DNA from: Corynebacterium epidermidicanis
GTDB lineage: Bacteria; Actinomycetota; Actinomycetes; Mycobacteriales; Mycobacteriaceae
Assembly: GCF_001021025.1 (NCBI RefSeq)
Contig: NZ_CP011541.1
Span: 186,001-250,000 of the forward strand
Length of the DNA stretch: 64,000 nt
Reading direction: 5' to 3'
The notes below the pieces were generated by a model. The model was not told where the DNA came from and searched no databases. It saw only the letters and a list, made by a program, of their open reading frames with translations. The position numbers and the translations under genes are program-made. Shown here piece by piece: positions 9,936-18,951 of this stretch (positions are counted from its first letter, which is position 1; each line of letters begins with the position of its first letter).

Positions 9936-11327
9936 TTACTTTCCTCCCAATTCGAGGCGACGAGACATATCGGATGCGAATACGCCGGTGGGGTCAATCT
10001 CATTGCGGATACGGAGCCAATCCTGCAGGCCTGGGTACATCTGGTGGAAGTTCTCCGCGCTGGTGCGGGATTCCTTGGCCAGGTAGAGGCGACCGCCGAA
10101 TTCCATGACTCGCTTGTCCAGGTCGTCCAAGAAGGCGCCGAGGCCTGGTTTGATCGGGAAGTCTACGCAGACGTTCCAGCCGGGCATTGGGTAGGACAGC
10201 GGAGCCTTGTTGCCTTCACCGAACAACTTGAACACGTTCAGCGCGGAGTAGTGGCCCGACTTCTGAATGTCTTTCACGATGTCCTTGAACGGCTCAACTG
10301 CTTCGCGTGGAACCACGAACTGGTACTGCAGGAAGCCCTTCTTGCCGTAGCCACGGTTCCACTCACCGATGAGGTCTAGTGGCTGGTAGAACTGCGTGAG
10401 GTTTTGCACCTGGTTTTTGTAGGTGCCGGACTTCAACCACCACAGTTCGCCGATGGCGATCATGGAGAGCTTGTTCATGGTGAAGCTTGGGAAGATGTCC
10501 GGCACGGTGACCAGCTGCGGAGCGTTGAACTTCAATGGGTCCTTGGCCAGTTTTGGATTCAGTTCTTCCAGCTGGGCCAGGGTAGCCAGCGAGCCGCGGG
10601 AGATTGCCGCGCGACCGAGCTTTGGCTCTGGGGAGATCGCGTCAAACCACGCCGAAGAGTAGGTGTAGTTGTGCTCGGAGCCATCGGAGTGAAACTCGAT
10701 GGTCTCGTCCAGGTTTTGGGTGAGGTCGCCGTCCGCGATGAAGTAGGCCGTCTCGGTGCGCGTCATCTTGATGCGGGCGCGCACGATGATGCCGGTCAGG
10801 CCCATGCCGCCGACGGTGGCCCAGAACAGCTCACCCTTTGGGTCGTCTGGGGTGCCTTCTGGTTCGAGGTGGAGGATGCGCCCGTCGGCAACCAGCAGTT
10901 CCATCGACACCACGTGGTTGCCGAAAGATCCAGCGGAGTGGTGGTTCTTGCCGTGGATGTCTGGGCCGATCGCGCCGCCGATGGTCACCTGACGCGTGCC
11001 CGGAAGCACGGGGACCCACAGGCCGTATGGGAGGGCGGCCTTCATCAATTGGTCTAGGGTGACGCCGCCGTCGACGTCGACGATGGCGGTCTCAGTGTCG
11101 ATCGAGTGGATTTGGTTGAGCGGCTGCATATCGACAACCAATCCACCGGCGTTTTGCGCAGGGTCACCGTAGGAACGACCCATGCCGCGGGCGATAACAC
11201 CGCGGTCATTCTTCTCGGCAGCTTCTTTGACTGCGCGGATGATCTCGTCGAGATCAGGCGTTGAAAGCACGCGCGCAGTGGTCGGGGCAGTGCGGCCCCA
11301 TCCGGTCAATACTTGATTTTTAGTCAC
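9936..11327 (-). CDS. dprE1: Decaprenylphosphoryl-ribose 2'-oxidase DprE1
   Basis: 463 residues from the GTG at 11327 ([16 protein letters not shown]), matching the family length of about 460. The frame stays open upstream to 11453, but that extension reads as non-coding. It has a FAD-binding VAO fold with [16 protein letters not shown] for FAD contact and [22 protein letters not shown]. The cysteine that benzothiazinones attack in mycobacteria is represented by [15 protein letters not shown]. It oxidises decaprenylphosphoryl ribose at C2 in the periplasm-facing arabinan precursor pathway. First gene of the leftward operon. Confidence 0.94.
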   Translation of the reverse strand: MTKNQVLTGWGRTAPTTARVLSTPDLDEIIRAVKEAAEKNDRGVIARGMGRSYGDPAQNAGGLVVDMQPLNQIHSIDTETAIVDVDGGVTLDQLMKAALPYGLWVPVLPGTRQVTIGGAIGPDIHGKNHHSAGSFGNHVVSMELLVADGRILHLEPEGTPDDPKGELFWATVGGMGLTGIIVRARIKMTRTETAYFIADGDLTQNLDETIEFHSDGSEHNYTYSSAWFDAISPEPKLGRAAISRGSLATLAQLEELNPKLAKDPLKFNAPQLVTVPDIFPSFTMNKLSMIAIGELWWLKSGTYKNQVQNLTQFYQPLDLIGEWNRGYGKKGFLQYQFVVPREAVEPFKDIVKDIQKSGHYSALNVFKLFGEGNKAPLSYPMPGWNVCVDFPIKPGLGAFLDDLDKRVMEFGGRLYLAKESRTSAENFHQMYPGLQDWLRIRNEIDPTGVFASDMSRRLELGGK

Positions 11328-11553
11328 GGCACCAAGGCTACCCGCTTTTCCGGGCCACTGAGCTACCCCTAATGTGGGGGTGCTCACAGTGGCGCCGATT
11401 GAAAGGCTATTTCTTCCAGTTGACCACCGATTTGTAACGAAATCCGCACCCAACTTTATTTGATCTGACTATTCACAGGCTCCTTTCGCTGGAAGGCGCA
11501 CTGTGGCAACACTGGAATGCGTACGAGCAACCAAACAACGAAAGGAAACCATC

Positions 11554-11691
11554 ATGGATTTCATGCAGCTTTTCGACGGCGTCATCAACTTCGTTCAGGG
11601 CCTGTTCAACACTGCAATCGGTTCCACCGAGTCCGTATTCGGTGGTGTCAAGGGTCTCTTTGACAACACCTCGTCTGCCCTGGGTTCCTAA
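11554..11691 (+). CDS. 45-residue amphipathic peptide, porin-like candidate
   Basis: The ATG at 11554 is preceded by a purine-rich Shine-Dalgarno (AAAGGAAA, 11541-11548) and the frame ends TAA. The peptide (MDFMQLFDGVINFVQGLFNT...) has no signal sequence, is rich in Phe, Gly and Val, contains regularly spaced hydrophobics and ends in a Ser/Asn/Thr-rich tail. This profile resembles the very small corynebacterial outer-membrane porins (PorA/PorH type), which lack signal peptides and can be mycoloylated on Ser. Homology is not proven. A strong terminator follows at once, so it is a monocistronic, probably abundant transcript. Divergent from dprE1. Confidence 0.6.
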   Translation: MDFMQLFDGVINFVQGLFNTAIGSTESVFGGVKGLFDNTSSALGS

Positions 11692-11714
11692 TAGGACCCG
11701 CTAGCGCGGATTAG

Positions 11715-11753
11715 CGTGGTGGCAACATGAAATGCATGTTGTCACCACGTTTT
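11715..11753 (+). terminator. Strong terminator after the small peptide gene
   Basis: 15-bp inverted repeat CGTGGTGGCAACATG (11715-11729) / CATGTTGTCACCACG (11735-11749) followed by TTTT. One wobble pair only. Confidence 0.9.
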
Positions 11754-11768
11754 CGTGTTGGGGTCGTG

Positions 11769-12002
11769 TTAGAGATCCATGATCTGCTTAATTTCTGCTG
11801 GCAGATCTTCTTGAGTCATGATCGTCGGGCCGTCGTATTCCTCTAATATCTGATAGACGCGCACCCGGTCGGCGGAGTCGAGCAAAGGTAGTTCTTGCGC
11901 CATCATCATGGTGACCGCATTGCTAAGTGGGGTATTGGTCTGTTCCGCTGCCAAATGTCCAGGGGCAGCCTTGCGCTTTTTGAAGCCAAACATGTCCGCC
12001 AT
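11769..12002 (-). CDS. Small hypothetical protein
   Basis: 77 residues, MADMFGFKKRKAAPG...; an alternative start three codons in gives MFGFKKRK. Basic N-terminus, then a Met-rich helical stretch (NAVTMMMAQELPLLD) and an acidic C-terminus ending IKQIMDL. I do not recognise the family. It faces the small peptide gene tail-to-tail across the terminator at 11715. Confidence 0.5.
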   Translation of the reverse strand: MADMFGFKKRKAAPGHLAAEQTNTPLSNAVTMMMAQELPLLDSADRVRVYQILEEYDGPTIMTQEDLPAEIKQIMDL

Positions 12003-12340
12003 CGTAGTACTTGAGGCTTGTGGTTAGTTGGGTTAGTGACTCTCGGTGCTCGGGGTGCGGGGGTTGCCTTTGCGATTGCACTCTTTTGCGGGCATTATCT
12101 CCCATCCTCGAGCTGTAATTGCGAATGCGTAGAGCGCGACAGCTGCGAACAACAACCGACAATGAACTCTGAGAACCGCCGAGGCGCCGGCCTTACGACA
12201 AGCCATTGCCACCAGGCATTTCCGTGGCCGCTATCCCGAGCTCGTTGCAATTCGAGCAAAACCAGTCGACCGTAACAACCGCTAAGAACACTTTTTCATT
12301 CGATAGGCCAGCTATTTGTGGTTACGGCATACTAGGAACT
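12003..12340. other. Gene-free interval
   Basis: About 340 bases between divergent hypothetical genes. I see no convincing gene, RNA or repeat; it presumably holds both promoters. Confidence 0.5.
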
Positions 12341-12775
12341 ATGACTCAAGGTTCTCCTGCTGCTCAATCGCAATTCACTAACCACCTGGATGACGCTATT
12401 TTGGCGGTGGCCGTCGGGACGAGCGCTGCGCTGCGTAAACCGGTCCAGCGTTTAGCTGTACTCGCTGCTGGGGTTGGCGCGGTAGCGGTGATAAATTCGA
12501 CTGATGATGACCCGGATAATGATCCCGCTGTGATCGTTGATCGGGTGCGGCATCGTCTTGGGGATGTCGGCGAGCGCCCGGGACCGGCGTCGGATATGCC
12601 GGCCGGGGATTTAGGCTCGCCTGCGCGTACCTGGGGAGTAGTAGCAGGTGTGGTACTTACTGTGTTGGCGATTGCGCGCTTTGAGCAGCGAGTTCTGCGC
12701 TCGGGGTGGTCGCGGTGCGTGGAAGGGGTTGCGGTTGGGGCTGCGACCTATCAATTGTGTCGACATGCGAGGTAG
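12341..12775 (+). CDS. Small membrane protein, unknown function
   Basis: 144 residues from ATG 12341, with AGGAACT just upstream as ribosome-binding site. Two hydrophobic regions: about 35-52 (LAVLAAGVGAVAVI) and about 103-120 (TWGVVAGVVLTVLAIA). The loop between is acidic (STDDDPDNDPA). Family not recognised. Confidence 0.6.
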   Translation: MTQGSPAAQSQFTNHLDDAILAVAVGTSAALRKPVQRLAVLAAGVGAVAVINSTDDDPDNDPAVIVDRVRHRLGDVGERPGPASDMPAGDLGSPARTWGVVAGVVLTVLAIARFEQRVLRSGWSRCVEGVAVGAATYQLCRHAR

Positions 12776-12800
12776 CTGTAAACGCTTTAGGGTCTAATGC

Positions 12801-13817
12801 GTGAGCTTTATTCCCGTGACTGATCCGGCTTTGCAGCGACCGCTGCGTCGCATCGAGCCGACCCCAGAGCGTTCGTATCTGGTGCATGCCTCGAGTGGCG
12901 AGGTGTGGCGTCGGCTGCGGGTGCCCAGTTCGGTCGGGATGGAGCGTTTCGCGCGGATCCTGCAACTTGCCTTCGAGATTAATTCGGCCGAGCACACTTT
13001 CATTCAGCAGGATGGCAATGTTGAGAACGCGCCGGTCATCATGCCCGCCCAGACCCTGGTTCGTTTCGATGCCGCTGGCACGCCTTCGGAGACTGTCACC
13101 CTGTCTGAGGTCCTCCCGGTCGCTGACCTGCATTTTCTTTCCAATTTCGGTGAGCCTACCGACATTAAAATCACGCTGGTGGGTGCTTCTGAGCAGCTCC
13201 CGGCCGTCGAGACGCTGTGCATTGATGGTTCGGGTAGCCTGGGTAACCTGTCGTTTTCGCTGGCGGCGATCAACCGGGAGTTGGATGCTGAGCGGTGGGT
13301 CTTCGCGAAGCTTTCGCTGGTCAAGGAGGGTTTGCGAGATCTTATTTTCCGGACGGGCATGTGGGAGACCGCCCAGTTGGTGGCCTACCTGGACACGGAG
13401 CAGGAGGTGGCGGTCTCGGCGGAAGAAGCTGCGGTCATGGTGGGGCCCGTGCTTGCCGACGCCCACCTCTCGCAACTCCTCGAGCTGCACCGGGTAGAGG
13501 CGGATCCCTTGGCTCAGTGGCGTCACATCGCGCACAAATTGCCACTGGAGCGCGATACGCGCGGAAACGACGCCGCTTGGCTGCGCATCATCGCGTTGAT
13601 TTCGGCAATGCCGTATGGTGCGGAGACATTCTTGCTGGAGGGGATGCAGTGGGCTGGGCATCCGACGACACTGGCGGAAGTCGATAAGTTGACTGCCAAC
13701 ACGATGCGGGTGCTGTCGCTGCTGGGCGTGGTAGACGGCGACACGTTGGTGCTGGGTGGGCCTCTGTCGAAGCCACACCGTGAGTTCCTCCGGATGATCT
13801 TGCGGGGTTCGCAATAG
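12801..13817 (+). CDS. pRiA4b ORF-3-like protein, paralog 1
   Basis: 338 residues. The N-terminal part (RSYLVHASSGEVWRRLRVPSS followed by MERFARILQLAFEIN and HTFIQQ) resembles the plasmid pRiA4b ORF-3-like fold found in IS1096-associated and chromosomal proteins of unknown function, though the match is loose. A later segment LCIDGSGSLGNLSFSLAAIN closely matches one in the next gene. The two are tandem paralogs, 42 bases apart. Function unknown; no transposase or plasmid genes accompany them here. Confidence 0.65.
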   Translation: MSFIPVTDPALQRPLRRIEPTPERSYLVHASSGEVWRRLRVPSSVGMERFARILQLAFEINSAEHTFIQQDGNVENAPVIMPAQTLVRFDAAGTPSETVTLSEVLPVADLHFLSNFGEPTDIKITLVGASEQLPAVETLCIDGSGSLGNLSFSLAAINRELDAERWVFAKLSLVKEGLRDLIFRTGMWETAQLVAYLDTEQEVAVSAEEAAVMVGPVLADAHLSQLLELHRVEADPLAQWRHIAHKLPLERDTRGNDAAWLRIIALISAMPYGAETFLLEGMQWAGHPTTLAEVDKLTANTMRVLSLLGVVDGDTLVLGGPLSKPHREFLRMILRGSQ

Positions 13818-13859
13818 GTGGGCTCGTCCTGGGCGCGCCGAAATCTCTAGAATGGGGCC

Positions 13860-14609
13860 ATGCGTTCCCTGATTATTAGGGCAGGGATCCGCGGCACGGA
13901 TGTGTATCGCCACATTGGGGTCGACGAGCAACTCTCGCTGGGAGAGCTGCATGAAGTTCTCGATGTGTGTTTCGGATTCGAAGGCGGGCCCTGGTCCTTT
14001 CCCGACTTCGATTCCGCCGACCCCATACCAGACACCTGTTCTTACCGTTGGGGCCTGTGGGAGGTTGATTTGCAGGTTATCGACATATACCCGCGCGACC
14101 GCGGCACTCCCCGGGCGCTGTGCATCGGTGGTTCTGGTGCTCTGGGGGACGCAACTTTCGATCTGGCCGCCATCAACCGGGACCTCACCGGCCGGGCGAC
14201 GATCGAAGAAGTGCTATCCCTGACGAAACCCCAGCTGCGCGCGATGATTGAGCGGGCCGAACTGTTTGATTTCGTGCCGCTTCTGCAGGCTCTCGACCTC
14301 ACACAGGCCCGGCATCATCTTGATTTGCCGTTGCCGCTCGAGCGCGACCCGGCAGGTAGAGACGCCTTTTGGTCGCTAGTTTTGGTGCTGTCTTGCTTCG
14401 CGGAACCGGACGTTACCGATAATCTCCTCGAAACCACGATGGCCACCCTCGGCTGGGTCGAGGATGACGGCACGCCCCTGCGTGCTCCCGCGATCCGCGC
14501 GCTCTGCGCTGAATCCTTGCAGCAGCTCGCGCGGGTCGGTGCTTATGGGCGCCACGCAAAGTCTCCGGTCGAGCGCCTCGACATCTATCGCGAGCTTCTG
14601 GCTGGGTAG
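13860..14609 (+). CDS. pRiA4b ORF-3-like protein, paralog 2
   Basis: 249 residues. Opening MRSLIIRAGIRGTDVYRHIG with LSLGELHEVLDVCFGFEG resembles the first strand-helix unit of the pRiA4b ORF-3-like family. LCIGGSGALGDATFDLAAIN is the same motif as in the preceding protein, and both share a C-terminal half with PLERD and a D/R-rich helix (LPLERDPAGRDAFWSLVLVLS versus LPLERDTRGNDAAWLRIIAL-type). It is about 90 residues shorter. Co-transcription with the previous gene is likely. Function unknown. Confidence 0.65.
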   Translation: MRSLIIRAGIRGTDVYRHIGVDEQLSLGELHEVLDVCFGFEGGPWSFPDFDSADPIPDTCSYRWGLWEVDLQVIDIYPRDRGTPRALCIGGSGALGDATFDLAAINRDLTGRATIEEVLSLTKPQLRAMIERAELFDFVPLLQALDLTQARHHLDLPLPLERDPAGRDAFWSLVLVLSCFAEPDVTDNLLETTMATLGWVEDDGTPLRAPAIRALCAESLQQLARVGAYGRHAKSPVERLDIYRELLAG

Positions 14610-14748
14610 GGGCCGGTTGGGAGCGTGGCGAGCTTCAAATCAACTAGGACTACTACTTAGAACTTATGCAGCTTCCCGGCCAACCATTACCAAGCCCTGC
14701 CAACCGTCGGATCCCAGCTCCAACGGGGTAGGCTACTCAGACGTGGAT

Positions 14749-15135
14749 ATGAAAACTCAAGGTTTCCGCTTCATTATCTCCGGTCTGGTCTCCGCTGTAG
14801 TCGACTGGGGCTTTACCGCGTTGACCCAGTTCCTCTTCGGGTTCTCAGCTGGCAAAGCCCGCCTTGTGGGCTTTATCTTCGGCACGATCACTGCCTACGC
14901 GATTAATCGACGCTGGACCTTCCAAGCCGACCACTCCTGGAAGCGCCTGATCTACGTTGCGATTCTCTACACCATCACCGGCTGGCTGAATATGACGCTA
15001 TACGCCTGGGGTTTCCACCTGCTCGAGCCGAGCGTGCCCCGTCTCGCAGCGTCCATCGGTGCGTTCGTTTTCGCGCAGGGCATCGCGACGGTGCTGAATT
15101 TCTTCGCCCAGCGGATGTTTATCTTTAAGGCCTAG
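14749..15135 (+). CDS. GtrA-family membrane protein of the arabinogalactan locus (Rv3789-like)
   Basis: 128 residues from ATG 14749 (a GTG six bases earlier is also possible). Four predicted helices with the GtrA signature: FIISGLVSAVVDWGF, GFIFGTITAYAINRRWTF and the C-terminal FFAQRMFIF. GtrA proteins help move or handle polyprenyl-linked sugars. The mycobacterial counterpart next to dprE1 is implicated in arabinan biosynthesis. Here it lies on the opposite strand from dprE1 and 3.4 kb away because other genes are interposed. Confidence 0.85.
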   Translation: MKTQGFRFIISGLVSAVVDWGFTALTQFLFGFSAGKARLVGFIFGTITAYAINRRWTFQADHSWKRLIYVAILYTITGWLNMTLYAWGFHLLEPSVPRLAASIGAFVFAQGIATVLNFFAQRMFIFKA

Positions 15136-15154
15136 TATCTCCCTTAGCGGTGAC

Positions 15155-15223
15155 TTCGATATTTCTGCATTCCAAGCCGTGAAATATGCTGGTCATCCAT
15201 TAGCCGTGAGCAAAAATATCGAA
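15155..15223. repeat. 69-nt element B with inverted ends
   Basis: Starts TTCGATATTTCTGCA and ends GCAAAAATATCGAA, the inverse of its own start. It has the same length and end sequences as the element at 16126-16194. It covers the last codons and stop of the gene at 15200-16060. See findings. Confidence 0.6.
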
Positions 15224-16060
15224 TCCTTCGCTAAGTAGTTTTCGTCGTAATCGTTCAGCCTCGCGGAGAAATCGGCCTGTTGCGATGTCTTCGCTGGTTA
15301 CAACGATTGTTTTGAATCCTGCATTGCCGAACTCGGCAATGATTTCGGGGTCGCATAATGCCCGATCAAAGATTGCAATTCGTTCGTTGATACAGAGTGG
15401 AACGATCACTGGTCTGGCCGGTTGACCGATGTAAATCGTGCTGGCAACTTCGATTCTTTTGAAGTGGGCGTCGATAAGCGTGGCGCGGGCGCGGGAAACC
15501 GCGGGGCTAATACTGGCATCAGTGGCAAGTATCAGTGCGCGGCGTGCCTGTCGGGTGCCCCGAAGGGGATGCTGCGGAATTGTAATGTCGATTCCGCGGG
15601 ATCGAGCAAGATCGCACGCGGCGAGCGCGTCGGGAAATGAGCTGAGTCGCGCGATATCGAGGACTGTTTGCGCCTGTGTCGCTGTTCGGATTCCGAAAAT
15701 TTCCTCCGTTTCAATCCGGGATCGCTGTACAAACTTCACTCCGCGAGGCCATTGGCGCCGAGGCGGAGTCGTAGGGACAGCAAAAACTAGGTGGGTATCG
15801 TGGAAGTCAGGCCAGCCATGCAACGATGCCGCAGTCTTATCGACAGCAACGGCGAAGGAATAATGGTTTCCTAACGCAATCGCCCGGTACTGAATACGAG
15901 CCCTGGGGCTCAGCGAACCGAATACTTCCCGCTCGATGGCCACTGAAGGAGCCAAAAATACAAAGTCATCGCCGTGCGCTGCAAGCCAGCGTCGTCGGTC
16001 CCCTCGGGAAAATTTACGCAAGAAAACCAGATTTACTATCGAAGATTCCCCCAAATCCAC
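15200..16060 (-). CDS. AbiEi-antitoxin-like / DUF559-like protein, degenerate nuclease part
   Basis: About 286 residues if the GTG at 16060 is used; a TTG at 16084 is in frame and no start has a good ribosome-binding site. The middle contains GIRTATQAQTVLDIARL followed by DALAACDLARSRG, a pattern shared with proteins that carry an AbiEi-like N-terminal domain and a DUF559 endonuclease domain. The C-terminal third (IAIFDRALCDPEIIAEFGN...) lacks the usual acidic and Lys nuclease motif, so catalysis is doubtful. It lies between the gtrA and glfT1 genes and is bracketed by two 69-nt elements. Possibly a regulator, a domesticated antitoxin or a decayed mobile gene. Confidence 0.5.
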   Translation of the reverse strand: MDLGESSIVNLVFLRKFSRGDRRRWLAAHGDDFVFLAPSVAIEREVFGSLSPRARIQYRAIALGNHYSFAVAVDKTAASLHGWPDFHDTHLVFAVPTTPPRRQWPRGVKFVQRSRIETEEIFGIRTATQAQTVLDIARLSSFPDALAACDLARSRGIDITIPQHPLRGTRQARRALILATDASISPAVSRARATLIDAHFKRIEVASTIYIGQPARPVIVPLCINERIAIFDRALCDPEIIAEFGNAGFKTIVVTSEDIATGRFLREAERLRRKLLSEGFDIFAHG

Positions 16061-16125
16061 AGAAATGAGGATAGCTATCTCCAAAGGAAAGTGCAGGAGT
16101 TGTTGGCTTGGTGCCTAATCGCGAG

Positions 16126-16194
16126 TTCGATATTTTTGTCAATCGTATTGTTAACACCCATGGTCTGCGGGCCGAAGGGTGCAAGAATATCGAA
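16126..16194. repeat. 69-nt element A with inverted ends
   Basis: Starts TTCGATATTTTTGTC and ends GCAAGAATATCGAA. Pairs with the 69-nt element at 15155-15223; interior sequences differ. Read on the minus strand the first codons give FDILAPFG, similar to the FDIFAHG end of the gene beside it, so it may instead be the tail of a lost neighbour copy. Confidence 0.6.
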
Positions 16195-16233
16195 GTCGAT
16201 GATAGGGCCGATCGTGCCCTATCTTTCCTCCCT

Positions 16234-17133
16234 CTAAGGTCGCTCAAACCTCTCGTTGCGCCCCATGCGGTGCAGTCGCAGCCATTCCTTGAAGCCGGCC
16301 ATATCCCGCTCCTGCACGAGGAAGAACCACGCGAAGCGTGCGTATTCCTGCGGCAGGAGCTTGCGCATGCCGGGCTGGTTCATGAGGTAGCCGCGGTTGC
16401 GGTAGGTGAAGAAGCGCTTGGATTCCGATGATGGGTACTGGGTGTGCATGCGCCCGCCGAGGATCGGCTTGAATTCGTCGGAACCGTTCGGGTGCAGGTA
16501 GGTGCAGGTCAGGCAGGTGCCGAAGGCGAGTCCGGAGCGGACGAGGCGGCGGTGGTATTCGACTTCGTCGCCACGGATGAACAGGCGGTAGTCTGGCACG
16601 CCGATCTTTTCCATCGCCGTAGCCGAAATTAGGGCGCCATTGAACAAGGACGCGATGCCCGGCAGGAAACCAGTGCCCAGCTCAGCGCGGGTCCTACGCC
16701 AAGTCAGACCCCGGCGCAGCGGAAACGCCAACCGAGCAGGGGCAGCCTTATCGACGACCACCGGCGAGACCTCATCCAGCCCGTGTTCGATGGCGCAGTC
16801 GTAGAGCGAAGCCAGGACGTGAGAATCTTCCGGCTGGCCGTCGTCGTCAGCGCACCAGATCGCGTCTGCACCTAGAGCCAGTGCGGTCAGGAAGCCGTAG
16901 GCGAAGCCACCGGCCCCGCCGAGGTTGGTGCGGGATGGCAGGTAGACGCCACGGGAGCCGCAGATTTCGGCCACCAAGGAAGCGACGGCGTCTTCGCAGC
17001 CGTTGTCCACCACGATGATCCATTCGACTGGGCGGGTCTGCGACGCCACAACTGACAAAGAGGCACGCAGCATCTCCACGCGTTGATGCGTGACGATAAC
17101 AGCTGCGACGCGGTCGGAGCTGGATAGAGCCAT
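16234..17133 (-). CDS. glfT1: Galactofuranosyltransferase GlfT1
   Basis: 299 residues, a GT2-family GT-A enzyme. It starts with VAAVIVTHQRVEMLRASL, has VVDNGCEDA and the metal-binding CADDDGQPED, then a conserved FIRGDEVEYHRR acceptor region. GlfT1 adds the first galactofuranose residues to the decaprenyl-linked rhamnosyl-GlcNAc linker of arabinogalactan, in the cytoplasm. Its start overlaps the stop of wzt (shared base region at 17133), and it forms a leftward operon with wzm and wzt, the galactan exporter. Confidence 0.92.
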   Translation of the reverse strand: MALSSSDRVAAVIVTHQRVEMLRASLSVVASQTRPVEWIIVVDNGCEDAVASLVAEICGSRGVYLPSRTNLGGAGGFAYGFLTALALGADAIWCADDDGQPEDSHVLASLYDCAIEHGLDEVSPVVVDKAAPARLAFPLRRGLTWRRTRAELGTGFLPGIASLFNGALISATAMEKIGVPDYRLFIRGDEVEYHRRLVRSGLAFGTCLTCTYLHPNGSDEFKPILGGRMHTQYPSSESKRFFTYRNRGYLMNQPGMRKLLPQEYARFAWFFLVQERDMAGFKEWLRLHRMGRNERFERP

Positions 17134-17927
17134 TACTCTTCTCCCTTTTCCAGTCGGGACATGAGGCGTCGAACGTGGTCGCCGGCACCCTTTCCTTCGT
17201 ATGCCTCCACGATATCGGGGATCGAACCGGCTTGTCGGATCGTGCCGTGATCGACCCAGAGGGCGGTGTCGCAGAGCTGGGCGAGGAAGTCGTTCGAGTG
17301 GGAGGCGAAGACCAGAATGCCGGATCGCTGCACGAGCTCTTGCAAGCGGGTGCGGGCCTTGGCCATGAAGGCGGCGTCGACGGCGCCGATGCCTTCGTCG
17401 AGAAGCAAAATTTCGGGCTCGATCGACGTGACCACGCCGAGGGCGAGGCGGATGCGCATGCCGGTGGAGTAGGTGCGCAGTGGCATGGAGAGGTATTCGC
17501 CCAGCTCAGAGAAGTCAGCGATTTCGTCCATCTTGGCGCGCATCTGCTTGCGGGTCTGGCCGAGGAAGAGGCCGCGGATGATGATGTTTTCGTAACCCGA
17601 GATCTCCGGGTCCATGCCCACACCCAGGTCAAAGACCGGGGCAACGCGGCCACGGATGTGTGCGGAGCCGCGGGTGGGCTCGTAGATGCCGGAGAGCAAG
17701 CGGAGCAGGGTGGACTTGCCGGCGCCGTTGTGGCCGACGAGGCCGACGCGGTCACCTTCGCGCAGGTGGAGGTTCACGTCCCGCAGCGCCTCCACGACCA
17801 CGGTGTTGTTGGCATTGCGGCCGATGGCGCCGCCAGCGGCACCGAGGAAGGCCTTCTTCATGGAGCGGGACTTGGCGTCGAAAATAGGGAAGTCGACGCA
17901 GGCGTTATACGTATCAATGGAAACCAT
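17133..17927 (-). CDS. wzt: Galactan export ABC transporter, ATP-binding protein Wzt
   Basis: 264 residues. Walker A GHNGAGKST, ABC signature YSTGMRIRLAL, Walker B ILLLDEG and switch His in FASHSND are all present. It lacks the long C-terminal carbohydrate-binding domain of O-antigen Wzt proteins, as expected for the mycobacterial/corynebacterial galactan exporter (Rv3781-like). Thirteen bases separate it from wzm. Confidence 0.92.
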   Translation of the reverse strand: MVSIDTYNACVDFPIFDAKSRSMKKAFLGAAGGAIGRNANNTVVVEALRDVNLHLREGDRVGLVGHNGAGKSTLLRLLSGIYEPTRGSAHIRGRVAPVFDLGVGMDPEISGYENIIIRGLFLGQTRKQMRAKMDEIADFSELGEYLSMPLRTYSTGMRIRLALGVVTSIEPEILLLDEGIGAVDAAFMAKARTRLQELVQRSGILVFASHSNDFLAQLCDTALWVDHGTIRQAGSIPDIVEAYEGKGAGDHVRRLMSRLEKGEE

Positions 17928-17940
17928 CTTTTTCCAGCTC

Positions 17941-18843
17941 CTAAACCCAGTAGCTGACGCGGTAGCGCCATTGTTTCATGGCCAGCAACGCCAGCCCAAG
18001 GCCAACAAAGGTGCACCCGAGCACCACATACCAGTGGTAAGCCGGCAGCGGAGCGCCAATCAACGGCGCGCGCACCACTTCCATGTAGTGGTACAGCGGG
18101 TTCAGCTCAACGATCCGGGCGCGCGTGTGCATCTCGGGGCCCGCGTCCCGCAGGGTAGCAGTGGTCCACACGATTGGAGTGACATAGAACAGCAGCTGCA
18201 CTAGGGCTTCGAGCAGGGGCGCGACATCGCGGTAGCGCGTGGCGATGATCCCGAAGAACATCGCCACCCACACGCCGTTGACAACGAGGAGGATCAGCGC
18301 CGGGATCGCCAGCAGCAGGTCCCATCCGAGGGGACGTGGGAAGATCAGCATCAAAACCAGCCAGATCACCATGTTGTGAGCCAGGAACAGAGTTTGGCGC
18401 CACACGAGTCGGTACACATGCACCGACAGGGCCGAAGGTAGCTGCTTAATCAAGCCTTCGTTGTCGATAAAGATGTCCGAGCCTTCTTTGATCGCCCCGG
18501 AGATAAAGCCCCACATCACGAGGCCGACGGTCACGTGCGGCAGGAACTCCGCCAGCGGGATCTTGAAGAGCAAGGAGTACAGCAATCCCAGGGCAAGTGC
18601 CATCACACCAGTGGCAATGGTGATCCATAGTGGGCCCAATACCGAACGCTTGTAGCGTTGCTTGATGTCCTGCCACCCGAGCTGTAACCACAGCTCACGC
18701 TGGTTAAACCCGCGTACGAGGTCTGCCCACGCCGCAGCGAAGGTTTGGGACTGGGAAGGGGGAGAGTCGATGTCGTCGACACGCGTTATGCGTGCACATT
18801 TCTCGGCAACGGTTTCCCCGGGAGCGCTAGCTTTTTCTGACAC
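17941..18843 (-). CDS. wzm: Galactan export ABC transporter, permease Wzm
   Basis: 300 residues from the GTG at 18843 (MSEKASAPGETVAEK). The frame stays open further upstream to 19038, but that part overlaps the divergent gene region and reads as non-coding. An amphipathic N-terminal region with LWLQLGWQDIKQRYKRSVLGPLW is the ABC-2 polysaccharide exporter motif; six hydrophobic helices follow, and RARIVELNPLYHYMEVVRAPL near the end is also family-typical. Exports lipid-linked galactan together with Wzt. Confidence 0.92.
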   Translation of the reverse strand: MSEKASAPGETVAEKCARITRVDDIDSPPSQSQTFAAAWADLVRGFNQRELWLQLGWQDIKQRYKRSVLGPLWITIATGVMALALGLLYSLLFKIPLAEFLPHVTVGLVMWGFISGAIKEGSDIFIDNEGLIKQLPSALSVHVYRLVWRQTLFLAHNMVIWLVLMLIFPRPLGWDLLLAIPALILLVVNGVWVAMFFGIIATRYRDVAPLLEALVQLLFYVTPIVWTTATLRDAGPEMHTRARIVELNPLYHYMEVVRAPLIGAPLPAYHWYVVLGCTFVGLGLALLAMKQWRYRVSYWV

Positions 18844-18951
18844 TCCTATGAGCCTAGTGGGGAGGCTATGCTTAGCGTGGTAAGCGGTGGCCGAAACGTG
18901 GTTATATTGTTGGGTCACCCGTCGGGATCGATAGCTGGACAGGAGAGGTTC

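Noticed and set aside
11328..11453. 42-residue N-terminal extension of DprE1
   Set aside because: GTG 11327 gives the family length; the upstream part lacks domain homology.
12657..13952. 431-codon frame on the minus strand opposite the pRiA4b-like genes
   Set aside because: High-GC antisense frame; the plus-strand paralogs share conserved protein motifs, the minus frame does not.
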